Counted from the first letter of the stretch, positions 1 to 7,989 are shown. The stretch is 31,754 bases of DNA from an uncultured Bacteroidota bacterium (GCA_903912405.1 CAIWHF010000103.1:1-31754); one strand, 5' to 3'. Notes: generated from the letters alone by a model not told the origin. Numbers and translations: made by a program.

Positions 1-1
1 G

Positions 2-556
2 CAAATAAGAGTTATAGAAGCCTTAGAAGGACAACTTATCACTCAATCTAGCCTTCACGATGCGCATATACAAAACGGCTATATCGAAAGCGATGTGGAC
101 CAAGATGTTTTAAAAATGGTGGTCGTCAACCGATACACTGCTCACACAAAACCAGCAATCGCCTTTATTAAAAATTTCAATTTAAAAGAAGGCGCCATTG
201 CAAGTACAGTAGGTCACGATTGCCACAACATTATAGCCGTTGGTGTTGATGATGAAAGTATTTGCAAAGCAGTAAATCTTATTATTGAACAGCAAGGTGG
301 CATTGCAGTAGTCAATCAAAAGACAACACATATTTTGCCCTTGCCTATTGCGGGCTTAATGAGTACAAAAGAGGGCGCTGCATTAGCGCAAGATTATATC
401 GAAATTGATGCTGCAGCAAAAAAATTAGGTACTACCTTAAAAGCCCCTTTTATGACCTTATCATTTATGGCTTTATTAGTAATACCTAATCTCAAATTAA
501 GTGATAAAGGTTTATTTGATGGAGTTGATTTTAAATTTACTCCTTTGCAACTATAG
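2..556 (+). CDS. ade: Adenine deaminase, C-terminal part (5' truncated by window edge)
   Basis: An open frame runs from base 2 to the TAG at 554-556 and gives about 184 residues with no start codon of its own, so the gene begins before the window. The frame opens with IRVIEALEGQLIT, then VVNRYTAHTKPAIAFIKNF and ASTVGHDCHNIIAVG, and ends with DGVDFKFTPLQL. This is the C-terminal part of bacterial adenine deaminase, which converts adenine to hypoxanthine and ammonia in purine salvage; the metal-binding amidohydrolase barrel would lie upstream, outside the window. The GTG at 95 is internal to the domain and is not the true start. The gene ends tail-to-tail with the minus-strand aminotransferase, overlapping it by 6 bases. 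The family call is confident; whether the missing N-terminal part is intact cannot be judged. Confidence 0.9.
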   Translation, partial: QIRVIEALEGQLITQSSLHDAHIQNGYIESDVDQDVLKMVVVNRYTAHTKPAIAFIKNFNLKEGAIASTVGHDCHNIIAVGVDDESICKAVNLIIEQQGGIAVVNQKTTHILPLPIAGLMSTKEGAALAQDYIEIDAAAKKLGTTLKAPFMTLSFMALLVIPNLKLSDKGLFDGVDFKFTPLQL

Positions 557-1744
557 CGCTTTGAATGCTTTCAATCCCTCTTCTAAGCAATCCATTGCAG
601 CGTTAATAGCATCTAAATTTAGAACATAGGCTAAACGCACTTCATCTTTACCTTGTCCAGGTGTAGCATAAAATCCAGCTGCAGGAGCCATCATCAATGT
701 TGCATTCTTGTATGAAAAATGCTCAAGTAACCATTGGCAAAACACTTCGGTATCGGCCACAGGTAATTTAGCCATTGCATAAAATGCGCCGCCCGGATTA
801 GGGCAGAACACGCCTTCCATAGCATTCAATCGTTGCACCAACAAATCTCTTCGCTCGTTATAGGCTGCATGTACGGCATCAAAATAATCGGCAGGCAAAT
901 CAACGGCTGCTTCTCCAAGTATTTGAGCAAAGGTAGGCGGACTTAAACGCGCTTGAGCTAATTTCATTGCAGCGCTCAACACTTGTTCGTTCTTAGTTAT
1001 AAAAGCGCCTATTCTTCCACCACATGCACTATACCGTTTAGAAATGGTATCCATCATGATTACATGTTGATCCATGCCATCGAGGGTTAATGCAGAAATG
1101 TGTTGTCTGCCGTCGTAGCAAAATTCACGATAGGCTTCATCGCTGAATAAAAACAAATCATGTTTTAAGCAAATATTTTTAAGCACATTCAATTCTTCTA
1201 AGCTGTATAAGTAACCCGTTGGATTATTAGGATTACAAATCATAATGGCTTTTGTTTTGGGCGTAACTGCTTTTTCAAATGCTTCCATAGAAGGCAAGGC
1301 AAAACCATTTTCTATAGCGGATGGAATAGGCACTACTTTAACACCTGCAGCTATGGCAAAGCCATTATAATTAGCATAAAACGGTTCTGGAATAATGATC
1401 TCATCTCCTGCATCTAAACAACTCATGATACCAAACGAAATAGCTTCAGAACCACCGGTAGTAACTATAATTTGATTTTCGTTTACATGGATATTATTTC
1501 TTTCATAATAGGTAACTAGTTTTTTTCTGTACGATTCAAAACCGGCACTATGACTATATTCCAACACTTTCATATCAACATTTCTTACCGCATCTAAAAT
1601 AGCTTTAGGCGTTTCTATGTCGGGCTGACCAATATTTAAGTGATATACTTTTACCCCTCTTTTTTTAGCAGCTTCTGCAAAGGGCACTAATTTTCTGATA
1701 GGAGAAGGTGGCATAGCTACCCCTCTAGATGATATGTTTGGCAT
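551..1744 (-). CDS. PLP-dependent aminotransferase, class I/II (aspartate aminotransferase family)
   Basis: A 397-residue fold-type I aminotransferase of usual length. Visible landmarks are LNIGQPDIETP (about 36-46), TTGGSEA, the NPNNPTG loop at 171-177, FSDEAYREF with D202 and Y205, and SKRYSACGGRIG, in which K236 should be the lysine that binds pyridoxal phosphate. It is cytoplasmic and transfers amino groups between amino acids and 2-oxo acids. The exact substrate (aspartate, aromatic or other) cannot be read from sequence, so no gene symbol is given. A TATTTTTG promoter box lies only four bases before the ATG. The upstream terminator at 1782-1814 isolates it from the DUF1573 genes. Its 3' end overlaps ade by 6 bases in convergent orientation, with no hairpin between them. 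Confidence 0.9.
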   Translation of the reverse strand: MPNISSRGVAMPPSPIRKLVPFAEAAKKRGVKVYHLNIGQPDIETPKAILDAVRNVDMKVLEYSHSAGFESYRKKLVTYYERNNIHVNENQIIVTTGGSEAISFGIMSCLDAGDEIIIPEPFYANYNGFAIAAGVKVVPIPSAIENGFALPSMEAFEKAVTPKTKAIMICNPNNPTGYLYSLEELNVLKNICLKHDLFLFSDEAYREFCYDGRQHISALTLDGMDQHVIMMDTISKRYSACGGRIGAFITKNEQVLSAAMKLAQARLSPPTFAQILGEAAVDLPADYFDAVHAAYNERRDLLVQRLNAMEGVFCPNPGGAFYAMAKLPVADTEVFCQWLLEHFSYKNATLMMAPAAGFYATPGQGKDEVRLAYVLNLDAINAAMDCLEEGLKAFKAL

Positions 1745-1748
1745 GGCG

Positions 1749-1756
1749 CAAAAATA
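1749..1756 (-). promoter_or_regulatory. -7 box (TATTTTTG) of the aminotransferase gene
   Basis: Read on the minus strand, TATTTTTG fits the Bacteroidota -7 consensus TAnnTTTG. Only CGCC separates it from the ATG at 1742-1744, so the transcript would begin at or next to the start codon. No clear TTTG -33 element is seen at the usual distance. Confidence 0.5.
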
Positions 1757-1781
1757 ATTTAAAAAATGCTTTAATTAAAAT

Positions 1782-1814
1782 AAAAAAGTCAGCAATTGCT
1801 TGCTGACTTTTTTT
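1782..1814 (-). terminator. Rho-independent terminator after the DUF1573 genes
   Basis: A nine-base-pair stem, AGTCAGCAA (1787-1795) with TTGCTGACT (1800-1808), has a TTGC loop and is flanked by A- and T-tracts. It lies 16 bases past the stop of the minus-strand DUF1573 gene and before the aminotransferase promoter, so it should end the DUF1573 transcript. Confidence 0.85.
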
Positions 1815-1829
1815 ATTAGTAGTTATGCC

Positions 1830-2276
1830 TTATTTTGCTGGAGCTGCTGCAGGAGCTGCTTGCGTTACTGTACCTCTGATAAAAATCTCATAACGATCTT
1901 TACCTTCTGGTAATTGCGCATTAGATTGGATAAATACAGATTTAAAAATTGGACCAGGGCGACCTTGTGTATTGTAATGAACCGTGATTTTAGCTGATTT
2001 ACCAGGTAAAATTGGTTCTTTTGGCCATTCTGGAGTAGTGCAGCCGCAAGATCCGGTTGCATTTTGAATTACCAAAGGCTCTTTACCTGCATTTTTAAAT
2101 TCAAATACATGTTCTGCTACAGGTCCTTCTGGAATAGTACCAAAGTCGTATGTATCTCCTTTATCTTTAAATTGGAATTTAGGAGCATTAGGATTTGCTG
2201 CAGGTTTAGCAGCATCTTGAGCAAATGTTACAACAGAAGCTATTGCAAGTCCGAAAGTTAAAATCAATTGTTTCAT
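1830..2276 (-). CDS. Secreted DUF1573 protein, copy 2 of a tandem pair
   Basis: A 148-residue protein starting with a Sec signal peptide (MKQLILTFGLAIASVVTFAQ), followed by a single DUF1573 domain, an Ig-like fold related to ASH/MSP domains. Landmarks are YDFGTIPEGPVAEHVFEFKN, the SCGCTTPEWP centre, PILPGKSA and TQGRPGP. The tail is rich in Ala and Pro (QAAPAAAPAK). It should be exported to the periplasm or cell surface. The biochemical role of DUF1573 proteins is not established. It follows its paralogue by 20 bases without its own obvious promoter, so the two are probably co-transcribed and end at the 1782-1814 hairpin. The close match to the neighbouring copy indicates a local duplication. 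Confidence 0.85.
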   Translation of the reverse strand: MKQLILTFGLAIASVVTFAQDAAKPAANPNAPKFQFKDKGDTYDFGTIPEGPVAEHVFEFKNAGKEPLVIQNATGSCGCTTPEWPKEPILPGKSAKITVHYNTQGRPGPIFKSVFIQSNAQLPEGKDRYEIFIRGTVTQAAPAAAPAK

Positions 2277-2296
2277 AGTGGTTTTATTTTTAAGTA

Positions 2297-2764
2297 TTAA
2301 TTTGTTTTAATCATTGAATTGTTTTGAGGCACTGAAGACTCTGGCGCTTTTTCAACTTCCCCTTTTATAAATAATACCTTAGAACCAGCATTAGATAAAA
2401 CAGTTAAATTTTTATTGAAAGGACCTGGTCTGCCTTGCGTACCATAAGACGCTTTAATAACGCCTGTTTTGCCAGGTAAAATCGGATCTTTTGTGTAAGT
2501 AGGTGTAGTACAACCACAAGAAGGCTGAACGCGTTGAATAATGATGGGCTCTTTACCCGTGTTTTTAAAACTGAATTCAAATTCAGCAGCAGGACCTTCT
2601 GGTATGGTACCAAAATCATGTGTATCTACTTTAAAAGCCATATTTTCTGACACTAAAGTAGTTACTGGCGCACCTGGATTAGCGGCTACTTCTTTTTTCT
2701 CTTGCGCTAAGCCTTGAGCAGCCAAAGCAACTAAACAACTTAAAGAAAGAATTAATTTTTTCAT
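2297..2764 (-). CDS. Secreted DUF1573 protein, copy 1 of a tandem pair
   Basis: A longer frame opens at 2800, but the start at 2764 is preferred. It gives MKKLILSLSCLVALAAQGLAQ, a clean Sec signal peptide, and the first 12 codons of the longer reading lie across the promoter box at 2784-2791. The mature part carries one DUF1573 domain with THDFGTIPEGPAAEFEFSFKN, PSCGCTTPTYTKDPILPGK and TQGRPGPFNKN, matching the downstream copy nearly segment by segment. The C-terminus (VPQNNSMIKTN) differs from the Ala/Pro tail of the other copy. It is the first gene of a two-gene minus-strand unit and is divergent from the GT9 gene. Function is unknown beyond being an exported Ig-like domain protein. Confidence 0.85.
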   Translation of the reverse strand: MKKLILSLSCLVALAAQGLAQEKKEVAANPGAPVTTLVSENMAFKVDTHDFGTIPEGPAAEFEFSFKNTGKEPIIIQRVQPSCGCTTPTYTKDPILPGKTGVIKASYGTQGRPGPFNKNLTVLSNAGSKVLFIKGEVEKAPESSVPQNNSMIKTN

Positions 2765-2783
2765 ATACCTATAATTTAGACTA

Positions 2784-2791
2784 CAAATATA
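2784..2791 (-). promoter_or_regulatory. -7 box (TATATTTG) of the DUF1573 pair
   Basis: On the minus strand, TATATTTG matches TAnnTTTG and stands 19 bases before the preferred ATG at 2764. A TTTG lies upstream at a shorter spacing (11 bases) than usual, so the -33 element is doubtful. Confidence 0.5.
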
Positions 2792-2854
2792 TATTTTCAT
2801 AGCAAATAATCATACATTTTCCTTGTTAATCCATAGTTAATCATAAACAATCGA

Positions 2855-2862
2855 TATTTTTG
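2855..2862 (+). promoter_or_regulatory. -7 box (TATTTTTG) of the GT9 operon
   Basis: TATTTTTG matches TAnnTTTG and is separated from the ATG at 2867 by only CAAA. This predicts a leaderless or nearly leaderless mRNA for the first gene of the 2867-7989 operon. Confidence 0.55.
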
Positions 2863-2866
2863 CAAA

Positions 2867-3868
2867 ATGTTTAAATTCCTAGTTATACAAACTGCTTTTA
2901 TAGGCGATGCTATTTTAGCAAGTGCTTGTATAGAGGAATTGCATAAAAGCCACCCTACGGCAACTATAGATTTTTTAGTTCGAAAGGGCAATGAACAATT
3001 ATTTGAAAAGCACCCTTTTCTCAACAAAGTGCTAATATGGAATAAACAGCAGCATAAACTGCAGCATTTTTTCAAAACCCTACAAAGCATACGTAAAGAA
3101 AAATATACCCATGTAATTAACTTACATCGCTATACCAGCTCTGGGCTTTTTACTGTTTTTTCTGGAGCAAAGGAAACAATCGGGTTTGACAAAAATCCAC
3201 TATCCTTTTTATTTACTAAAAAAATAAAACATCGTATAAGTGACTATGGCGATACGCATTGGGTGCATGAAACGGAGCGAAACCATGAACTTATAGCAGC
3301 AATTACATCGCTAAATGTGCAATTGCCCAAATTATACCCTAGCGAACAAGATTTTGCAAAAGTAGCTGCTTTGAAAAAACAAGCCTACATAACTATAGCA
3401 CCAAGTTCGGTATGGTTTACCAAACAATTTCCTATAGCAAAATGGATTGCTTTTGTAAAAACAGTACCTAAACATTATACTATTTATTTATTGGGTGGCA
3501 AAGGCGATCATGCTATGGCAGCATTAATAGCCGAATATGCTAAAGACAATTGTGTTAATTTGTGTGGCAATTTAAGTCTATTAGAATCTGCCGCACTCAT
3601 GAAAGATGCATTTATGAATTATGTAAATGATTCGGGGCCCTTACATATATGCTCAGCAATTAATGCGCCAACAAGAGCTATCTTTTGCTCTACGCAAGCA
3701 AATTTTGGGTTTGGACCCTTAAGTACGAACAGTAAAATTATAACCTACAAAGAAAATTTAGACTGTAAACCTTGTGGGTTGCATGGTAAAAAAGAATGTC
3801 CTAAAGGACATTTTACATGTGCACTAGGAATTGATATTAACGAACTAAGCGAATGCTTAACAGCATAG
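2867..3868 (+). CDS. Glycosyltransferase family 9 (heptosyltransferase-like)
   Basis: A 333-residue protein with the two-domain GT-B layout of the GT9/ADP-heptose:LPS heptosyltransferase family. The N-terminus has the loop FLVIQTAFIGDAILASACIE, the second domain begins near ITIAPSSVWFTKQFP, and the donor-site motif NDSGPLHICSAI is followed by the Cys-rich segment CKPCGLHGKKECPKGHFTC seen in Bacteroidota members. The likely role is adding a sugar to lipopolysaccharide core or another surface glycan at the inner face of the cytoplasmic membrane. Which sugar it transfers cannot be told from sequence, so waaC/waaF symbols are not used. It leads a five-gene plus-strand unit; cca starts 19 bases downstream. 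A leaderless start is likely because the -7 box ends four bases before the ATG. Confidence 0.88.
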   Translation: MFKFLVIQTAFIGDAILASACIEELHKSHPTATIDFLVRKGNEQLFEKHPFLNKVLIWNKQQHKLQHFFKTLQSIRKEKYTHVINLHRYTSSGLFTVFSGAKETIGFDKNPLSFLFTKKIKHRISDYGDTHWVHETERNHELIAAITSLNVQLPKLYPSEQDFAKVAALKKQAYITIAPSSVWFTKQFPIAKWIAFVKTVPKHYTIYLLGGKGDHAMAALIAEYAKDNCVNLCGNLSLLESAALMKDAFMNYVNDSGPLHICSAINAPTRAIFCSTQANFGFGPLSTNSKIITYKENLDCKPCGLHGKKECPKGHFTCALGIDINELSECLTA

Positions 3869-3887
3869 TAAAAAAGAAGAAAAAAGA

Positions 3888-5303
3888 ATGGATATTCAAT
3901 GTTCAGAATGGGAATTAGACTTATTTAAGAAAATAGGTGCTGCAGCGGATAAGCTGGAAATGCCCTGCTTCTTAATAGGAGGATTTGTGCGCGACAAACT
4001 TATAAATAGAGCTACAAAAGATGCCGATATAGTTTGTGTTGGCGATGGCATACGCTTAGCCCAAGAAGTAGCCAATTTATTTCAGCCAAAACCCAATGTG
4101 CATTTTTTTAAAACCTTTGGAACCGCTCAAATCAAAGTAAATGACTTTGATATAGAATTTGTTGGAGCAAGGAAAGAATCTTACCAAGAAGGCTCTAGAA
4201 AACCAATGGTAGAAAACGGCACCATTGAAGACGATCAAAACAGAAGAGATTTCACGATTAATGCCCTAGCCATTGGCTTGAACGAAACTAATTTTGGAAC
4301 CTTAGTTGACCCCTTTGATGGCCTATTAGATTTGGAGAATAAAATTATCCGTACTCCACTTAATCCAGATATAACCTTTAGCGACGACCCTTTACGTATG
4401 ATGCGCTGCATTCGTTTTGCAAGTCAATTAGGTTTTTATATTGAAGAGCAAACATTCTTAGCCATTGAACGCAATAAAGATCGTATTGCCATTGTTTCTC
4501 AGGAGCGTATTACCGATGAATTAAATAAAATCATTGCATCTCCAAAACCTTCTGTTGGTTTCGACTTGCTATTCAAAAGCAAACTATTGAGTGTCATATT
4601 CCCATCCATGCAAGCACTATCCGGTGCTGAATACGTAGATGGACTTGGGCATAAAGACAATTTCTATCATACGCTAGAAGTGTTGGATAACACCGCTAAA
4701 CAAAGTACAAATTTATGGCTTAGATGGGCTGCTATCTTACATGATATAGGCAAACCAGCAACTAAACGCTTTGAAGAAGGCCACGGATGGACCTTTCATG
4801 GACATGAAGTAGTGGGCATGCGTATGGTATCTAAAATTTTCAAGCAATTGAAACTGCCCTTAAATGAGCACATGAAATATGTTGAAAAATTAGTTTTGCT
4901 TCATTTAAGACCTATTAGTTTAAGTAAGGATGAAATAACAGACGCCGCAATGCGTCGCTTATTGTTTGATGCTGGCGATGATTTGGAAGATTTAATGATC
5001 TTGTGTAAAAGCGATATTACCTCTAAAAATCAAGCTAAAGTAAAACGCTTTTTAGCCAACTTCGATTTGGTTTTAGAGCGATTAAAAATAGTAGAAGAAA
5101 AAGATAAGATTCGAAATTGGAAACCACCAATTGATGGAGCAATCATAATGCAAACCTTTCAATTAGGTCCTTCTAAAGAAGTAGGAGTAATTAAAACTGC
5201 AGTTAGAGAAGCTATTTTGGATGGTCTTATTAAAAATAATTACGATGCTGCTTTCGAATATATGCTTCAACAAGCCGCTCAACTCGGCCTTAAAAAACCT
5301 TAG
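3888..5303 (+). CDS. cca: CCA tRNA nucleotidyltransferase with HD domain
   Basis: A 471-residue class II polymerase-beta-type nucleotidyltransferase. Near the N-terminus are GGFVRD (31-36) and the catalytic pair D45-x-D47 in KDADIVCVGDG. Next come RRDFTINALAI and DPLRMMRCIRFASQLGF of the neck and tRNA-binding region. The C-terminal half contains an HD phosphohydrolase motif, ILHDIGKP, with FHGHEVVGMRM. The enzyme adds or repairs the 3'-CCA end of tRNAs in the cytoplasm. Length fits the HD-domain version common in Bacteroidota. It lies between the GT9 gene (19-base gap) and a small membrane protein (5-base gap), so it is probably co-transcribed with both. A split A-adding/CC-adding specialisation is possible in principle and is not resolvable here. 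Confidence 0.93.
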   Translation: MDIQCSEWELDLFKKIGAAADKLEMPCFLIGGFVRDKLINRATKDADIVCVGDGIRLAQEVANLFQPKPNVHFFKTFGTAQIKVNDFDIEFVGARKESYQEGSRKPMVENGTIEDDQNRRDFTINALAIGLNETNFGTLVDPFDGLLDLENKIIRTPLNPDITFSDDPLRMMRCIRFASQLGFYIEEQTFLAIERNKDRIAIVSQERITDELNKIIASPKPSVGFDLLFKSKLLSVIFPSMQALSGAEYVDGLGHKDNFYHTLEVLDNTAKQSTNLWLRWAAILHDIGKPATKRFEEGHGWTFHGHEVVGMRMVSKIFKQLKLPLNEHMKYVEKLVLLHLRPISLSKDEITDAAMRRLLFDAGDDLEDLMILCKSDITSKNQAKVKRFLANFDLVLERLKIVEEKDKIRNWKPPIDGAIIMQTFQLGPSKEVGVIKTAVREAILDGLIKNNYDAAFEYMLQQAAQLGLKKP

Positions 5304-5308
5304 TAAAA

Positions 5309-5662
5309 ATGTCCATTAAACTACCTACTATTCAAACGCTACCTTTTTTATTTAAAGCCATAGCCGTTTTTCACTTATTATTATTTTGCTACAGTCTCTA
5401 TAATGCCATTGGTTTTTCATTAAACACTTTTGTATGGCTTTTCCCGTTAAACTATGCCATATATAGTGCTATTTGGATTTGGGTAAGTTATTTGAAAAAG
5501 AAGGCGGCCATAGCTTATATTGTATATACCTGCCTCAATCTTATCTTGTGGATAAAGCCCAGTCAAGTAGCCAGCTTTAATGATTACCGAAGCATCACGC
5601 TTTTCCCTATTGATTGTATTTTAGTATTTTTATTATTATTTATTTACAAGCAATTAAAATAA
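5309..5662 (+). CDS. Small hydrophobic four-helix membrane protein of unknown function
   Basis: I do not recognise a family. The 117 residues contain about four hydrophobic spans (about 11-32, 38-61, 66-82 and 96-114) joined by short loops; the second loop is basic (KKK at 63-65), suggesting that side faces the cytoplasm. There is no signal peptide or catalytic motif. It starts five bases after the cca stop and ends one base before the ATG of the BtuF-like gene, so it is almost surely part of the operon and a real gene. Many aromatic residues (Trp, Tyr, Phe) sit near the helix ends, typical of inner-membrane proteins. Confidence 0.7.
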   Translation: MSIKLPTIQTLPFLFKAIAVFHLLLFCYSLYNAIGFSLNTFVWLFPLNYAIYSAIWIWVSYLKKKAAIAYIVYTCLNLILWIKPSQVASFNDYRSITLFPIDCILVFLLLFIYKQLK

Positions 5663-5663
5663 A

Positions 5664-6461
5664 ATGCAAACAAGCACGTATAAAGACATGATGGGCCGAT
5701 GGGTAGACATACCCCATTCACCCAAACGCATCATTTCTTTAGTGCCTTCTCAAACAGAATTATTATTTGATTTAGGTTTAGATGAAGAAGTAGTAGGCAT
5801 TACTAAATTTTGTGAACATCCAAGTGTTTGGCGCAAACAAAAAACCATTGTAGGAGGCACTAAAAAAGTAGATTACGCCATCATTGATCAATTAGCACCT
5901 GATTTAATTATTGCTAACAAAGAGGAAAATACCAAAGAAATGATTGCCGCTTTGGAAGCAAAATACCCTGTATGGATTAGCGATGTAACTACAAAAATTG
6001 AAAATGAATTAATGATTGAGCAAATTGGTACCATTGTTCAAAAGCCTCAGCAAGCGTTATTAATCATTTCAAAAATTCAACAGACGTTCTCAAAATTGAA
6101 ATGCTTATCTAGCGATCTTAAAGTAGCCTATTTTATCTGGAAAGATCCTTGGATGGTAGCAGCATCTAACACGTTTGTACAAGAGATGCTTTTAGAAAAT
6201 GAATGGTGTAATGTTTTTGAGCATAAAGAACGCTATCCTATAATTTCTATTGAAGAACTAATAGCTGCGAACCCAGAGGTGATTTTCCTATCTTCGGAGC
6301 CCTACCCTTTCAAAAAAAAACATATAGAAGAACTAGCATTGCAATTGCCCAATGCAAAGATCATCTTAGTAGATGGCACCTATTTTAGTTGGTATGGAAG
6401 TCGCATGCAATATGCAACAGCTTATTTTGAAGAACTACATCAACAATTGTATTATGGATAA
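5664..6461 (+). CDS. Helical-backbone metal receptor / BtuF-like binding protein without signal peptide
   Basis: A 265-residue protein of the periplasmic-binding-protein type used for cobalamin, haem and iron-siderophore uptake. Evidence is the opening PKRIISLVPSQTELLFDLGL, then VVGITKFCEHP, the VGGTKKVDYAIIDQLAPDLIIANKEEN block, and the later PEVIFLSSEPYPFKKKH. In the usual family a Sec signal or lipobox comes first; here the first residues MQTSTYKDMMGRWVDIPHSP are polar, so export is not supported. No permease or ATPase gene lies beside it. It may be a cytoplasmic homologue with another ligand. It starts one base after the upstream gene and overlaps the next gene by 8 bases, so translation is probably coupled. 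Confidence 0.8.
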   Translation: MQTSTYKDMMGRWVDIPHSPKRIISLVPSQTELLFDLGLDEEVVGITKFCEHPSVWRKQKTIVGGTKKVDYAIIDQLAPDLIIANKEENTKEMIAALEAKYPVWISDVTTKIENELMIEQIGTIVQKPQQALLIISKIQQTFSKLKCLSSDLKVAYFIWKDPWMVAASNTFVQEMLLENEWCNVFEHKERYPIISIEELIAANPEVIFLSSEPYPFKKKHIEELALQLPNAKIILVDGTYFSWYGSRMQYATAYFEELHQQLYYG

Positions 6462-7989
6462 CAAAAATATCTTTAGTTCTTTTTTCCCGCTGTTCCTGTT
6501 TGTGTTTTTATGGGCGTGTTTTCATTCTTTATTCCAATATCATATAGACCCCGATACAGTTGCCTGTTTGCAAATATCGGACGATTATGCGCAAGGGCAT
6601 TTCTGGAACGCTATTAATGGATTGTGGAGCCCCTTGCAATGTTGGCTAGTTGCAATAATTCATTACACAACACCCCTTAGCACATTAAACGCCACGCATA
6701 CTTTCAACTTTATACTTGGTCTATTATTTCTATGGCGACTAGGATACACAACAACACAATGGCAACTTTCTAATTTCAACCAACTGCTTCTAAAAAGCAG
6801 TTTTGCTATTTTCTTATTTTATGCTAGTCATGCGCAACTATTTGGAGATGTACTCCTGAGTTATTGCATATTGGAATACCTACAGCTAACACAAAGGCAA
6901 GATTTTTTATCTTCTATTAAAACCATACTATTAGCTGGTTTGCTTATTGGAATTAGCACCTTAAGCAAATCCTATGCATTTTATTTTGGTGGATTACACT
7001 TTCTGTGTTTACTGATTTATACCTATAAATTCAATTACAAAAAATTTACATTGCTTGCTATTTTTCTAATAGGCATTGCTATCTGTATTATTCCTTGGAT
7101 ATTTTGCATACATGAAAAATATGGCGTATGGAATTTTAGTTTAGCTGGCATGCTCAATAGATCTTGGTTGCTAAACGGAACATATCAATTAAAAAAGAGT
7201 ATCCATAATTTTATCATTCCAGTAAGCCATACTATAGCCCATTGGCAAGATCCTTTCTGGACAGAAGATCATTTTTCTAAAGCCTTTGATTCCTCTTTTC
7301 TAATAAAAAAACAACTAGCTCGTTTACTTTTTGCCTTTTGGGAATTTATTCAAAGTGCAGCAATACTAAGCTGGGCCTATCTGCTTCTGTTTTTTCAACT
7401 AGCTAAACAGCTAATCAAAAAAAATAGCATTCAATACATTCCTATCAATACTTGGTCTATAGCAATTCTATGTTTGCCGATCGGCTATCTTACCATTCAT
7501 GTAGAAAGTAGGTATTTATGGCCATCACTAATACCATGTATACTTTTTTGTTTTTCCTATTTAGATCAAAAAAGTAAAGCAAGAGATGCATTTACGTTGA
7601 AAACGAGCGCAATACTTTTAGCATTGTCATTTATAATCTTCCCTATTATTTATTTGAAGGAACATAAAAATGCAGGTAAAGAATTAGCCCTAACAGCTCA
7701 GCAACTTCCTGATAATATAAAAGGGAATTACATCGTTAGCAACATAGATCCAAATCAAGGCATTATATTAGCGTATTGGTCTAAGAGCCTTTATTGCAGT
7801 CCGATAGGAAATGTATATACGGATGCTCAATGGCCACGACTTGCTTATAATATGCAAATATCCTACTACATTGAATTCCATGAAAACAGCCAGGTCAATC
7901 ATACAAAACCATTAAATTCATTGAATTACAGCGCATTAAACCCTATCTATCAAACAGAAAATCTTACTATTTATCAAATTACGCATTGA
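6454..7989 (+). CDS. Multi-spanning membrane glycosyltransferase (GT-C / GT39-like)
   Basis: The preferred start is the ATG at 6454, overlapping the preceding stop by 8 bases; an earlier in-frame ATG at 6373 would lie deep inside the upstream gene. The product has 511 residues. After a first membrane span comes FQYHIDPDTVACLQISDDYAQGHFWNAINGLWSPL, with an acidic pair (DPD) in the first outer loop as in lipid-phosphate-sugar-dependent GT-C enzymes. About ten further hydrophobic spans follow, and a polar C-terminal domain begins near KEHKNAGKELALTAQQLP. The likely role is transfer of a sugar from a polyprenyl-phosphate donor to a surface glycan or protein on the outer face of the inner membrane. 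The family match is by layout rather than strict motif. It is the last gene of the GT9 operon. Confidence 0.65.
   Translation: MDNKNIFSSFFPLFLFVFLWACFHSLFQYHIDPDTVACLQISDDYAQGHFWNAINGLWSPLQCWLVAIIHYTTPLSTLNATHTFNFILGLLFLWRLGYTTTQWQLSNFNQLLLKSSFAIFLFYASHAQLFGDVLLSYCILEYLQLTQRQDFLSSIKTILLAGLLIGISTLSKSYAFYFGGLHFLCLLIYTYKFNYKKFTLLAIFLIGIAICIIPWIFCIHEKYGVWNFSLAGMLNRSWLLNGTYQLKKSIHNFIIPVSHTIAHWQDPFWTEDHFSKAFDSSFLIKKQLARLLFAFWEFIQSAAILSWAYLLLFFQLAKQLIKKNSIQYIPINTWSIAILCLPIGYLTIHVESRYLWPSLIPCILFCFSYLDQKSKARDAFTLKTSAILLALSFIIFPIIYLKEHKNAGKELALTAQQLPDNIKGNYIVSNIDPNQGIILAYWSKSLYCSPIGNVYTDAQWPRLAYNMQISYYIEFHENSQVNHTKPLNSLNYSALNPIYQTENLTIYQITH

Noticed and set aside
1865..2261. Two 65-codon frames, one on each strand, within the DUF1573 gene
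   Set aside because: They lie wholly inside a protein with a clear signal peptide and domain and show no features of their own.
6373..6453. Longer start for the GT-C-like protein
   Set aside because: It would add 27 polar residues overlapping the upstream gene; the ATG at 6454 has the usual short operon overlap.
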